Below, one piece after another: positions 8,402 through 18,174 of a stretch of DNA of 64,000 nucleotides. The stretch is from JAAFHB01 sp963675995. Lineage in GTDB: Bacteria; Bacteroidota; Bacteroidia; Bacteroidales; Prolixibacteraceae. How positions within the stretch are numbered: position 1 is the first letter of the stretch; every line of letters starts with the position of its first letter. The stretch spans positions 1,922,001-1,986,000 of the forward strand of contig CAXXIY010000002.1 in the NCBI GenBank assembly GCA_963675995.2, given 5' to 3'. Position numbers and translations under genes: made by a program. The notes beneath the pieces were generated by a model. The model did no database searches, was not told the origin of the DNA, and saw only the letters and a list, made by a program, of their open reading frames with translations.

Positions 8402-10540
8402 ATGGAAAAAGTATTCGAAAATTGGCAGCATATTTTCCGGACCCCTTTTCAGAGTTCGGTATTGGTGTTTGCTTTGATCTTATTCATCATCCTGCTGGCT
8501 CCGCTGTTGTTCCGACGAATTAAAGTCCCGGGAATTATCGGATTGATAATTGCCGGGGTAGTTATTGGTCCTCACGGCTTAAATCTGATTGCCAAAAATT
8601 CTGCAATTGACCTTTTTTCTACTATTGGGCTCCTTTATATTATGTTCCTTGCTGGGCTCGAACTCGATCTGAAGGGGTTTTCAAATTACAAACATAAGAG
8701 CCTTGTGTTTGGATTCTTTACATTTTTTACTCCATTAGCCATTGGATATCCTGTATGCAGGTATCTTCTCGAATTTAGTTTCGAAACGAGTTTTTTGGTC
8801 TCAAGCATGTTTGCAACACATACATTGGTAACCTATCCAATTGTAAGTCGTTTGGGTATTTCCAGAAATGAGGCAGTTGGCATAACTGTAGGAGGAACGA
8901 TGCTCACCGATACTGCCGTTTTAATCATTCTCGCGATTATCAGCGGCTCGGTTAGTGGCGAAATCACCTTCGATTTCTGGATAAAATTTTCAATTTCTGT
9001 TTTATTATTTCTTTCCATCGTTCTATTTTTGATTCCTAAACTGGCAACCTGGTTTTTCCGGAATTTTGAAGGGGAAAAGAATTCCCATTTTATTTTTGCT
9101 CTGGCGATGGTTTTTCTGGCTGCATTTCTTTCAGAGCTAGCTGGTCTTGAGCCCATTATAGGTGCCTTTGCAGCCGGAATTGCTTTAAACCGACTTATTC
9201 CACATACTTCATCATTAATGAACAGACTGGAATTCGCGGGTAACTCACTATTTATCCCGTTCTTTTTGATCAGTGTCGGTATGTTGATCAATCTTAGCGT
9301 ATTAACAAATGGACCACATGCCCTCATAATTGCTGCAACTTTAACCATTGTCGCGCTTATCGGGAAATATACTGCAGCATGGATTACTTCTGCGATCTTT
9401 CGATATTCAAAAGCATATAAAAATCTAATATTTGGATTAAGCAGCTCTCATGCTGCTGCAACTATTGCAGTAATCATGGTTGGATTCAGGATTGGTATTG
9501 TTGACGAGAATATATTAAATGGAACAATTGTCTTAATCCTGATCACTTGTCTTGTTGCTTCATTTGTAACCGAATACTCTGCCAAACAGGTTTTAATCAT
9601 CGATAAGTTCAGTGCTCCTGTCCTTCCGGCTTTAAGAGACCAAAAGATTCTCGTTCCGATTTATAATCCCAATAATATGGAGCGTCTGATCGATCTTGCT
9701 ATCGCGATCAAGAACCCTAAGAACCGATTTCCAATCGTAAGCTTATCGGTTGTAGAGGATGATCAGGAGGCTCAGCTAAAACTGGTTGAAGCAAAGAAGA
9801 ACCTCGAAAAGGCAATTATTCATGCTTCAGCGGTTGACCAGGAGGTAGAAATAATCACAACGATTAGTCAGAATATACCGAGCGGAATTAAGCGCGTAGC
9901 CACTGAGATATTTGCCACTGAGATTATCATCGGATTTGCGCTTAAAAGCCAGTTTACTGATCTGCTTTTTGGAAATGTGATCAAGTATATCGTTGAAAAC
10001 ACGAATCAGGCGGTATGGGTTTGTAGTATTTCACCCCATCTCAGTCAGAGAAAAAAAATAGTGGTGATTTGCCCCCGTTATGCCGATCGTGAGTATGGTT
10101 TTAATCTTTGGTTAAACCGGGTATTTCGCCTTGCAAGCACTTTAAAAATTTCCTGCGAGTTTCTTTCAACATCCCAAACCTTCAGCCATATTAAAGAATA
10201 TATGCATTCCGCTAAAATTACCTCATCGGCAAGCCACATTGAGTTTACCGATTGGAATAATTTCATGGGGATTGCCCCCTATATTCATCCCACTGACCTT
10301 GTAATTATTACACTTCCGCGAAATGGGGGTATCTCGTATAAAATTAATCAGGAAGCGATTCCCCGGTTGATGGCCAAAAATTTTGAGAATTACGATTTTA
10401 TTCTGATTTATCCCAACGAGGTTGTTGAAAATCCGGAGCTGATGTTTACCGATGATTTTGATAAAAGTCTGATTGAAGAGGGATTGAATCAGCTTTCTAA
10501 AAAAGCTAAAACACTTACCGGCGCTTTCAGGAAAGGTTAG
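8402..10540 (+). CDS. CPA2-family cation:proton antiporter with C-terminal Usp-like domains
   Basis: 712 residues. Residues about 15-400 form a typical Na+/H+ exchanger domain with about 12 membrane segments: LLFRRIKVPGIIGLIIAGVV, then FLAGLELDL, and EPIIGAFAAGIALNRLIP. The C-terminal 300 residues are soluble, with two universal-stress-like halves (DQKILVPIYNPNNMERLIDL and KKIVVICPRYADREYGF) instead of the TrkA-N domain of KefB/KefC. The protein would exchange Na+ or K+ for H+ across the inner membrane, with the cytoplasmic part regulating it. A single-gene unit, about 90 bases after the preceding operon. Confidence 0.88.
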   Translation: MEKVFENWQHIFRTPFQSSVLVFALILFIILLAPLLFRRIKVPGIIGLIIAGVVIGPHGLNLIAKNSAIDLFSTIGLLYIMFLAGLELDLKGFSNYKHKSLVFGFFTFFTPLAIGYPVCRYLLEFSFETSFLVSSMFATHTLVTYPIVSRLGISRNEAVGITVGGTMLTDTAVLIILAIISGSVSGEITFDFWIKFSISVLLFLSIVLFLIPKLATWFFRNFEGEKNSHFIFALAMVFLAAFLSELAGLEPIIGAFAAGIALNRLIPHTSSLMNRLEFAGNSLFIPFFLISVGMLINLSVLTNGPHALIIAATLTIVALIGKYTAAWITSAIFRYSKAYKNLIFGLSSSHAAATIAVIMVGFRIGIVDENILNGTIVLILITCLVASFVTEYSAKQVLIIDKFSAPVLPALRDQKILVPIYNPNNMERLIDLAIAIKNPKNRFPIVSLSVVEDDQEAQLKLVEAKKNLEKAIIHASAVDQEVEIITTISQNIPSGIKRVATEIFATEIIIGFALKSQFTDLLFGNVIKYIVENTNQAVWVCSISPHLSQRKKIVVICPRYADREYGFNLWLNRVFRLASTLKISCEFLSTSQTFSHIKEYMHSAKITSSASHIEFTDWNNFMGIAPYIHPTDLVIITLPRNGGISYKINQEAIPRLMAKNFENYDFILIYPNEVVENPELMFTDDFDKSLIEEGLNQLSKKAKTLTGAFRKG

Positions 10541-10622
10541 TATTGATTTAATGTTTTAATAGCTTTTCAAATAGTAGTTCTTTCTGCGGTAGTTCTACCT
10601 TTGCCGGCTAAATAATTGATTT

Positions 10623-11522
10623 ATGTGGGCTCTCTTTGCCGTGGCTTCGGCTATTTTTCTTGGTACCTATGATGTTTTTAAAAAATTGGCGCTCAATAAG
10701 AATGCTGTGTTCCCGGTACTCTTTTTCTCAACCTTTACCTACGCAATCATTTTTCTTCCGTTCGTTTTAATTTCGTTTTATTATCCGGAATTATTAAGGG
10801 ATTCCAGTTTTTTTGTTCCAACAGTCCCTTTAGTTCAACACGGATATTTTATCCTCAAATCATTGATTGTAACCGCTTCGTGGATTTTTGCCTTTTTTGC
10901 AATTAAACACCTTCCTTTAACTATCGTATCTCCCATCAGGGCAACAGGTCCGATTTGGATACTTCTTGGTGCAATCATTATTTTTTCAGAACACCTAACG
11001 ATGATTCAATGGATAGGTACTGCCGTCACCCTTCTATTCTTTTATTTATTCTCTCTTGCCGGTAAATCTGAAGGTTACCATTTCACTACGAATAAATGGG
11101 TGCTGTTTCTGATTGCCGGGACACTTCTGGGATCGGTCAGCGGACTTTACGACAAGTTTCTGATCCGTAATTTTGACCGCATGGCCATGCAGGCATGGTC
11201 ATCTATATATCAAGTTGCTCTACTTTTACCCGTGGTATTATTTCTTTGGTATCCTAAAAGAGGTGAAAACACCCCATTTCAATGGAGGTGGTCGATTCCC
11301 ATGATTGGAATTTTTCTGGTTATCGCTGACTTTCTTTATTTTTATGCAATAGCTGTCGACGGATCTTTGATCTCCGTAATCTCAGCCCTGCGTCGTGGTG
11401 GAGTGATCATCTCGTTTATTCTGGGTGCAATATTATTCCACGAAAAGAATGTAAAAAGGAAGGGGTGGTTACTCCTCGGAATTGTGACGGGAGTAATAAT
11501 TCTTGTATTTGGCAGCAAATAG
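10623..11522 (+). CDS. EamA/DMT-superfamily transporter
   Basis: 299 residues with about ten hydrophobic helices in two EamA repeats (about 2-140 and 150-298). The repeats share the halves ending GAIIIFSEHLTMIQWIGT and GAILFHEKNVKRKGWLLLG, as in RhaT/YdcZ-like drug/metabolite exporters. Substrate unknown. A -7-like TACCTTTG (10596-10603) lies 20 bases ahead of the ATG with no clear -33. The gene converges with the MprF-like gene, with a shared hairpin terminator between them. Confidence 0.85.
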   Translation: MWALFAVASAIFLGTYDVFKKLALNKNAVFPVLFFSTFTYAIIFLPFVLISFYYPELLRDSSFFVPTVPLVQHGYFILKSLIVTASWIFAFFAIKHLPLTIVSPIRATGPIWILLGAIIIFSEHLTMIQWIGTAVTLLFFYLFSLAGKSEGYHFTTNKWVLFLIAGTLLGSVSGLYDKFLIRNFDRMAMQAWSSIYQVALLLPVVLFLWYPKRGENTPFQWRWSIPMIGIFLVIADFLYFYAIAVDGSLISVISALRRGGVIISFILGAILFHEKNVKRKGWLLLGIVTGVIILVFGSK

Positions 11523-11535
11523 GTGGCGTTTCTTT

Positions 11536-11582
11536 TAGTAGAGATGCGATTGGTAAAGAGGTGATTAATCGCATCTCTACTA
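11536..11582. terminator. Bidirectional hairpin between convergent genes
   Basis: Fifteen-base perfect arms (11536-11550, tagtagagatgcgat, and 11568-11582) around a 17-base loop. T-rich sequence follows on both strands. The hairpin sits between the converging EamA transporter and the MprF-like gene. Confidence 0.8.
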
Positions 11583-11587
11583 TCATT

Positions 11588-14221
11588 TTATGGTTTGATG
11601 ACCTTCATCAGGGCGCCCGGAATTTGTATCAGATCATAATCGTGATCATAAATCAGGTATTTATTGATCCAGACCGATACAAACTTCTCCTTGTATTCCC
11701 GCAGTCCCTTATATTGCGAGAATCCCCTGATCTTTTCATAAGCAAACTTCATCGATTTCTCCTTGAAGGTGTGGGGATCATTTAATCCCGACATCGGAGC
11801 AAACCCCATGTTGGCATAAGAATAGCCCTCTGCTTTCAGGTATCCAAATAATTCGACGATTAGAAAATCCATCACCCCATTTGGGGCATCCATCGTTTTA
11901 CGCACCAAATCATAAGTCCCTTCTCCCGGGGCGTAATCGGGAATAATATTTAGAAAAGCGACAATCTTCTCTTCAGAGTTCTCAACCGTAATGAGCGTTT
12001 GTTGCTTTAATTCATCCCAGTTAAACATTCCCTGGGAGAAAATAATCTCACTTCTTCCGGTTTCATCAAGCCATTCGTCAGATACTGATTTGATCTTCTG
12101 CAACAACCCATCTTTTATTGGCGGTGTATGTATTTTTGATTTGTAGCCCCGTTCTTTTACTTTTGAAAGTGCATTACGGATCGATTTTTTTGATCCTCCC
12201 TCAAGGGTAAACGAATTAAGATCGACCAAACCCTCCTGGCCTAAAAATAACACCTTTTTTTTCAGACTTTTATATAATGGCAGATCACATTCCGGCACGC
12301 GATAGTAGATGCTTTTAAACCCGGTTTCGAAACAAAACAGATCAAACTGATTGATACATTGTTTCATCTGTTCTTCATTTTCTGCAACAGGATTTTCGAG
12401 AGCAACGGCAAAATTCCCGGCCGGCCGATAGGAGATAAATGCGTTTTGTCCTTCAGATTCAAAAATCATTTTGTCCTGATAGGTCTTAAAATAGTCAAGA
12501 CAAGATCTTCCATATTGGCTGATCAATTTACGGGGATTTTCAAGCTCTTCAGGCGATGGATAACTTTTGAAAAAATAGGGACGTATCAGGGTATATATCA
12601 GGAATCCAAAGGTTAAAAATCCACTTATGTTGATCGACAGAATAAACTTGTTTGCAAAATTGTCTGAGGCGATCAAATCACTACTACCGACTAGAAAATA
12701 GTTTTCTAAGCTGTAACGGATCGATTGCAAAAGACTAAAATCAATATTAAAGTGCTTCTTATCAAGGTAATAAAATCCAACAACACTGTAAACCATTACT
12801 GCCAGCATACTCAAAATGGCAGTCTGAATCCCAACGGATCGTAATTTGGGATTGTTTTTTACATAATAGTCCTTCTTAGTAAATATCAAAACAATCATGA
12901 CCAGAAACGCAGCAATAGCTTCTTCATAATCAACAGCTTTGGTGAGATTTCCTATCATCGATACAAAAGACAAAACGAATGCGAACCACCAGGCAATTTT
13001 CAAGCCTTTCAGCATAAAGGAAGCTGTAACCAATAAAAACAGCCCTAAAACCAATACAAAATAATTGGAAACAATGATCGCATCGACCGGTAGGAAGTCT
13101 TTTAACCAGTGAATTCGCTCAGAAATTGCCGGTGTCAGTACTGAGACAATGTTTATGATCCCAAGGGATAAAAGTAATAATGCTGGTACAATCCGCATTA
13201 ATAACTTATTAATTTTTAATAAGAAACTAAATGCACCTGAAATTAATGGAAGCCAGAATTCAAAGAACCGGTAAAGAAGTGTAATCGCTACAGCCTCAAC
13301 ACTGTTATAACCGAGTCGGACAAGTACAAATGTCATTGAAACTTCGATTGCTCCAAGACCTCTTAAAAATGGGGAGACAATCAGGAATATCACTGAAATG
13401 ATATAACCCAGAAAGGCGGCAAAAAGGGAAGGATTGTATTGAAGCGCCAGCATGGCAACGTAGAGATGGGCAATTCCCGTAATCTCAATTAATACAGAGT
13501 AAAATAAGGTGATATAGAATTGCTTTTTGCTGATTCTGTTGTTTTGTATCTCGACCGAAAAAATTTCGAGAAACGAGAACGATTTAATGAGCCATCTATA
13601 AAACACTCCTTTCTTTATGAAAGATCTGTATATCAAATAGATTAAGGAAATAAGCGCCAATACCGAAAAAAATGCAATCCATTCCCCTGATCCCAGTCCT
13701 CCCATTAACAACGAGTAAATAAAGATAGGGATTGCAACAACGACGACAGATAAAATACCTACAAATCCATAAACGGTAGATGCAAAATGGATTTGCGATT
13801 TTGTAATTCCCTTCTTTTCAATCTCACCAGTAAAAAATGCCAGTGAAGAAATCCCTCCGGCAGGTAAAAATATACTGATCAGATTTCTTTTTAGAAACAG
13901 CACAATAGCACTGGTTATGGATATCCGGTGACGGATCGAAGCAAAAGATGCCATGTACATGAGCCCTTGCAGAACGATATATCCGAAAGTCAGAACAATT
14001 CCCAATAAAACAAACTTCCAGTTGGCGGTAAACAGAAGTCGCTTTACCTCGATCAGTTCAGTATGCTCATGATTAATAAACCATATACAAAGCCCTATTG
14101 AAAAGATCGTGAAAATTGCCTGAGCCAGTAATTTGCTGTTTTCAACTATAAAAGGAAGGCTCCGTTCCTTTAATACCTGACCTATGTAAACGAAAGGTCG
14201 GCGCGCTTTGGTTAGGAACAT
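11588..14221 (-). CDS. MprF-like membrane protein: flippase domain + DUF2156 acyl/aminoacyl-transferase domain
   Basis: 877 residues. The N-terminal half (about 25-535) has about 14 membrane helices, including the UPF0104/LPG-synthase TM region (FLPAGGISSLAFFTGE, PFLRGLGAIEVSM). The C-terminal half (about 545-877) is the cytoplasmic DUF2156 domain (YGRSCLDYFKTYQDKM, ALENPVAENEE, ANMGFAPMSGL), whose family transfers amino acids from tRNA to phosphatidylglycerol or acts as an acyl transferase. In Firmicutes MprF makes and flips lysyl-PG, giving resistance to cationic peptides. The acceptor lipid here cannot be read from sequence. It lies 10 bases downstream of galM, an apparently unrelated operon partner. 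Confidence 0.82.
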   Translation of the reverse strand: MFLTKARRPFVYIGQVLKERSLPFIVENSKLLAQAIFTIFSIGLCIWFINHEHTELIEVKRLLFTANWKFVLLGIVLTFGYIVLQGLMYMASFASIRHRISITSAIVLFLKRNLISIFLPAGGISSLAFFTGEIEKKGITKSQIHFASTVYGFVGILSVVVVAIPIFIYSLLMGGLGSGEWIAFFSVLALISLIYLIYRSFIKKGVFYRWLIKSFSFLEIFSVEIQNNRISKKQFYITLFYSVLIEITGIAHLYVAMLALQYNPSLFAAFLGYIISVIFLIVSPFLRGLGAIEVSMTFVLVRLGYNSVEAVAITLLYRFFEFWLPLISGAFSFLLKINKLLMRIVPALLLLSLGIINIVSVLTPAISERIHWLKDFLPVDAIIVSNYFVLVLGLFLLVTASFMLKGLKIAWWFAFVLSFVSMIGNLTKAVDYEEAIAAFLVMIVLIFTKKDYYVKNNPKLRSVGIQTAILSMLAVMVYSVVGFYYLDKKHFNIDFSLLQSIRYSLENYFLVGSSDLIASDNFANKFILSINISGFLTFGFLIYTLIRPYFFKSYPSPEELENPRKLISQYGRSCLDYFKTYQDKMIFESEGQNAFISYRPAGNFAVALENPVAENEEQMKQCINQFDLFCFETGFKSIYYRVPECDLPLYKSLKKKVLFLGQEGLVDLNSFTLEGGSKKSIRNALSKVKERGYKSKIHTPPIKDGLLQKIKSVSDEWLDETGRSEIIFSQGMFNWDELKQQTLITVENSEEKIVAFLNIIPDYAPGEGTYDLVRKTMDAPNGVMDFLIVELFGYLKAEGYSYANMGFAPMSGLNDPHTFKEKSMKFAYEKIRGFSQYKGLREYKEKFVSVWINKYLIYDHDYDLIQIPGALMKVIKP

Positions 14222-14231
14222 ATCAGATTCA

Positions 14232-15356
14232 CTACTTTACAGAAAACCGATAAACACACACTGAACTGTAAATCTCACCAGGTTTTAAGACAACATTCGG
14301 AAAATCAGGATGATTGGGGGAATCGGGAAAGTGCTGAGATTCCAAACAAAGTGCTGATCTGAAATTATAGGGTTTGTGTTTCTTACCGATCTCTTTTCCT
14401 TTGAGGAAATTACCGCTATAGAATTGAATTCCAGGTTCATTTGTGAAAACCTCCATATATCTTCCGCTAAGGGGATCATAGAGCGATGCTGCAAATGAAA
14501 TAGGCTCGCCTGCTTTCTTATTCAATACAAAATTATGGTCGTATCCCTTGCCAAATGTCAACTGTTCATTTTTATCATTAATTCGTGCACCGATGACGAC
14601 AGGATTCGTAAAGTCAAAAGGTGTTTGTCCAACTGTTTCAATTTTCCCCGTTGGAATAAGTGTTGAATCCACAGGCGTATATTGATTGGCATTTAGATAT
14701 AACTTATGATCCAGAATGTCGCTATTCCCTGCTCCATGGAGATTAAAATAGGTGTGATTGGTCAGGTTGATTATTGTTGATTTGCTGGTCTTTGCAGAAT
14801 AAAAAATACAAACTTCGTTCTTTTCTGTCAGCTGATACTTGAGCATCACTTTTAATTCGCCCGGGTAACCTTCATCCATGTCAGGCGAAATTAAAGTAAG
14901 CTCCAACTCACTTTTCCCTTTTTGAACAGCGTTCCAGACTTTCGAGGAGAAACCTTTTGTCCCACCATGTAAACTATTTGGAGGATTATTTATCGGGAGT
15001 TTGTATTGGAGATTATCTAAGGTGAATGCCCCTTTTGCTACACGATTGCCATATCTTCCAATCGTAGCTCCGAAATACTGTTCGTTACCATTCAGGTAAT
15101 CGTCGATATTGTCATACCCCAGAACAATATCATCCAATTTCCCACTTTGATCGGGAACGATTAAAGAGACGATACGACCTCCGTAGTTGGTAACTGACAT
15201 TTCCACTCCGTTCTCATTGGTCAGGGTAAAAAGTTCAACCTGCTTACCATCAACCATTTTATGAAATGCCTCTGGTGAGATGACCGAATTTGGTTTTTTT
15301 TGGCTGCAAAAAACCAGGGTGAAGGCAACAAGGATAGTGAGTGTTAATATTTTCAT
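14232..15356 (-). CDS. galM: Aldose 1-epimerase (galactose mutarotase), exported
   Basis: 374 residues. The short signal peptide ends in LVFC (Cys17), so it is probably a lipoprotein, although F before Cys is not a classical lipobox. The GalM fold is clear: NYGGRIVSLIVPD, NNPPNSLHGGTKGF (substrate His), NHTYFNLHG (second His), GYDHNFVLN and NEPGIQFYSGNFLKG (catalytic Glu). It interconverts alpha and beta anomers of hexoses, here probably in the periplasm. Minus-strand -7-like TACCTTTG at 15391-15398 precedes the start by about 35 bases. Co-directional with the MprF-like gene. Confidence 0.9.
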   Translation of the reverse strand: MKILTLTILVAFTLVFCSQKKPNSVISPEAFHKMVDGKQVELFTLTNENGVEMSVTNYGGRIVSLIVPDQSGKLDDIVLGYDNIDDYLNGNEQYFGATIGRYGNRVAKGAFTLDNLQYKLPINNPPNSLHGGTKGFSSKVWNAVQKGKSELELTLISPDMDEGYPGELKVMLKYQLTEKNEVCIFYSAKTSKSTIINLTNHTYFNLHGAGNSDILDHKLYLNANQYTPVDSTLIPTGKIETVGQTPFDFTNPVVIGARINDKNEQLTFGKGYDHNFVLNKKAGEPISFAASLYDPLSGRYMEVFTNEPGIQFYSGNFLKGKEIGKKHKPYNFRSALCLESQHFPDSPNHPDFPNVVLKPGEIYSSVCVYRFSVK

Positions 15357-15533
15357 AAGTTGAAATATTTTAAAAATTCGTTATTGAGTGCAAAGGTAAT
15401 CATTAAATTTTATTGCTCCTACCAGATATTTATTAGAGAATAATTCCTATTTTGCACACCCCGAAACAAATTAAAACAGATTGATTAAAACTGACAAAAG
15501 ATTGATTATTGATAATTTTTAACTTTAAAATGT

Positions 15534-16838
15534 ATGGAAAACAAAAATCAGGAGTCACGCAGAAGTTTTATTAAAAAGTCAGCTGCAGCATCTGCACTGC
15601 TGACTATTCCAAGCATTATACCTGCTCATGCTTTTGGCGCAAACGACAGGATCAATGCAGCAGTTCTTGGAGTCAATGGTCGTGGAAAGAGTCATATTGA
15701 AGGGTTAATGTCGCAAAAGAATGTTCAAATAACTACGCTTGTTGATCCAGACCTGAATATTGCCGGCGAACGTGCTAAGGATTTCGAAAAGAAGTATGGA
15801 CAAAAGGTGAACATTATCCAGGATATGCGCAAAGCCTTTGATAATAAGGATATTCATGTTGTTACAGTTGCCACCCCAAATCATTGGCATACGCTTGCAA
15901 CCATATGGGCATGTCAGGCAGGAAAAGATGTTTATGTTGAGAAGCCGGGATCGCATAATATCTGGGAAGGGCGTAAAATGGTTGAAGCTGCCCGAAAATA
16001 TGATCGTATAGTTCAACATGGTGTTCAACTTCGCAGTTCTGTTGCGATAAGGGAAGCAATCCAGCTTTTACGTGACGGATACATAGGAAAAGTTTACATG
16101 GCACGAGGACTGGTTTTCAGAAGCAGACCCGATATTGGCAATAAACCTTTGGAGCCGGTTCCGGCTGGATTGGATTACGATCTTTGGACAGGACCGGCGC
16201 CCAAACGCCCTTTCACCAAAAATCTGGTTCATTATAATTGGCACTGGCACTGGGATTATGGCAATGGTGATGTGGGAAACCAGGGCATACACGAAACAGA
16301 TCTGTGTATGTGGGGATTAAATGTTGGATTGCCAACGAAAATCACTGCAATGGGTGGAAAGTTTCTTTGGGACGATTGCAAGGAGACTCCTGAAGTGCTA
16401 TCATCCGTCTATCATTATCCGGAAGAGAAAAAGATCATCCAGTTTGAGGTACGCCCCTGGTATACCAATGCAGAAGATGGATCAACTGTAGGCAACATTT
16501 TCTATGGTGATAAAGGATACATGGTGATTAAAGGATACGATACCTATGAGACCTATCTGGGCGATAAAAGAGATCCTGGTAAAAAAGGGAAAGAGGGTGG
16601 CGACCATTTCAAAAACTTTATAGATGCAGTCAGAGCTCACGATTCCTCGATACTCCATGCACCGGTTGAAAGCGCTCATCTCTCCTCTTCGCTGGCTCAT
16701 CTTGGAAATATTGCCTATCGCACCGGAAGGGTATTGACGTTTAATCCTACAGCCGAGTCATTTGTAAACGATCCTGAGGCTGACAGAATGTTGAGTCGTA
16801 ATTATCGGGCACCATTTATAGTTCCTGATATCGTATAG
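15534..16838 (+). CDS. Gfo/Idh/MocA-family oxidoreductase with Tat signal
   Basis: 434 residues. The N-terminus has a twin-arginine signal (SRRSFIKKSAAASALL) and a cleavage region near AHAFGA, so the protein is exported folded with its NAD(P) cofactor. The Rossmann domain (about 38-160) has AVLGVNGRGKSHIEG and the EKPGSHNIWEG segment. The C-terminal GFO/IDH alpha-beta domain includes HWHWDYGNGDVGNQGIHETD. Many such secreted homologues act on glycans or sugar alcohols in Bacteroidota, with retained NAD as in glucose-fructose oxidoreductase and GH109-type enzymes. The substrate is unknown. Divergent from galM, which suggests a sugar context. A terminator follows. Confidence 0.88.
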   Translation: MENKNQESRRSFIKKSAAASALLTIPSIIPAHAFGANDRINAAVLGVNGRGKSHIEGLMSQKNVQITTLVDPDLNIAGERAKDFEKKYGQKVNIIQDMRKAFDNKDIHVVTVATPNHWHTLATIWACQAGKDVYVEKPGSHNIWEGRKMVEAARKYDRIVQHGVQLRSSVAIREAIQLLRDGYIGKVYMARGLVFRSRPDIGNKPLEPVPAGLDYDLWTGPAPKRPFTKNLVHYNWHWHWDYGNGDVGNQGIHETDLCMWGLNVGLPTKITAMGGKFLWDDCKETPEVLSSVYHYPEEKKIIQFEVRPWYTNAEDGSTVGNIFYGDKGYMVIKGYDTYETYLGDKRDPGKKGKEGGDHFKNFIDAVRAHDSSILHAPVESAHLSSSLAHLGNIAYRTGRVLTFNPTAESFVNDPEADRMLSRNYRAPFIVPDIV

Positions 16839-16861
16839 TTCAGGTTATCAAAAATTTAAAG

Positions 16862-16881
16862 GGGAGTGCTAAAGCGCTCCC
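16862..16881 (+). terminator. Rho-independent terminator after the Gfo/Idh/MocA gene
   Basis: Hairpin GGGAGTGCT / AGCGCTCCC (one G-U pair, 2-base loop), followed by ttttttt. It ends 22-45 bases after the stop codon at 16838. Confidence 0.9.
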
Positions 16882-17005
16882 TTTTTTTGTAGCTTTACCT
16901 CCATTAAAATCAGGGTAAAAATTTGTTTAAAATCTTATAATTTAAGATTATATGATTTATCTGTTAGGCTAGCCTTAAACATTACATCATTTATAAAAAA
17001 AGCAA

Positions 17006-17998
17006 ATGAACAGCAACAGTAATTCAATTTCAGATGCACGGATACAAGATCTCGAAAAGCAGCTTTCAGCACTTAGAGAGGAAAACTATTTTCTGAAAGC
17101 CGAAAATAATAACATGAAGGCAGAGAAGGAAAAATATCAGCTGATTGCCGATTACGCTCTGGATCTGGAGTTTTGGCTTGATCCAAAAGGGAACTTTAAA
17201 TGGATTTCCCCATCATGCAATGATCTGACCGGTTATACCGTCAATGAATTTTTTCAGGATTCCAACCTGTTCTATAAAATCATTTTCCCGGATGATGAGC
17301 CCCATATCCGGAAATTTTTGAACGATTCGATCAGCTTTATGCAAATTGGACAGTTTATTGAATTCAGGTTACTTACACGAACCAAACATTTGCGCTGGTG
17401 TGAGCTGAACAGTAAAGCTGTTTTTGACAGAATGGGAAGTTATCTGGGACAGCGGGGATCAATTCGTGATATTACCCGGCTAAAAACCGCTCTTGGACAA
17501 ATTCGGGAAATGTCACAGTCGCAGGTTTGGGAAATGAAAGCCAAACAAAAATACAGGGATGAAATTGCAGGAAAAGAGCGGGAAATGGTCTCTTCCCTTC
17601 TCCAGATTGCCCAGATGAACGAAATGGTCCTTTATCTGCGTAAAAATTTGTCAGTTATCAGAAATACACTCACAGAACCTACCCGCAAAAAAGTGACTGA
17701 TATGTTGCTCAAAATTGATGAACATCAACGCAGACAACTGTTTAACTGGGAAGATTTTAAACTCCATTTTGAAAAAGTTCATCAGGGATTTTTCGCACGT
17801 CTGAAAGGTAAATTCCCCGCATTGACCGCAAAAGATCAGCGACTATGCGCCTACATCTATCTTGGATTGTCAACAAAAGATATTTCAGGTCTAATCAATA
17901 TCACCCCTGAAAGTACGGAAATCGGACGCATCCGACTCCGGAAGAAACTGGGATTGGACCGGTCGCAAAATCTGACTTCTTTTCTTCAGCAAATTTGA
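17006..17998 (+). CDS. PAS-domain protein with C-terminal LuxR-like helix-turn-helix
   Basis: 330 residues. Coiled coil at about 8-45, then a PAS domain at about 48-160 (FWLDPKGNFKWISPSCNDL, PDDEPHIRKFL, and the PAC-type GQRGSIRDITRLKTAL). A helical linker follows, and the C-terminal 60 residues read LTAKDQRLCAYIYLGLSTK, then ISGLINITPESTEIGRIRLRKK. That resembles the HTH end of Bacteroidota one-component regulators. No kinase domain. The PAS domain probably senses a small ligand or redox state. An inverted repeat AATCTTA-taatt-TAAGATT at 16931-16949 lies in its upstream region and could be an operator (unproven). Confidence 0.8.
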   Translation: MNSNSNSISDARIQDLEKQLSALREENYFLKAENNNMKAEKEKYQLIADYALDLEFWLDPKGNFKWISPSCNDLTGYTVNEFFQDSNLFYKIIFPDDEPHIRKFLNDSISFMQIGQFIEFRLLTRTKHLRWCELNSKAVFDRMGSYLGQRGSIRDITRLKTALGQIREMSQSQVWEMKAKQKYRDEIAGKEREMVSSLLQIAQMNEMVLYLRKNLSVIRNTLTEPTRKKVTDMLLKIDEHQRRQLFNWEDFKLHFEKVHQGFFARLKGKFPALTAKDQRLCAYIYLGLSTKDISGLINITPESTEIGRIRLRKKLGLDRSQNLTSFLQQI

Positions 17999-18174
17999 AG
18001 TAAGGTTATAATAAAATATCTTTCATTTTTGTTAGGTTGTAAATAGCATATATATAGTATTATACAAATAAATTTAATGAACTGTAAAATCATGTTAGGT
18101 TTATTTTGGGAATCCTTTTCCACTATTGAATCATTTTAGGTTTCCTTTGCGCAGTAAACCAATAAGAATGCGCA

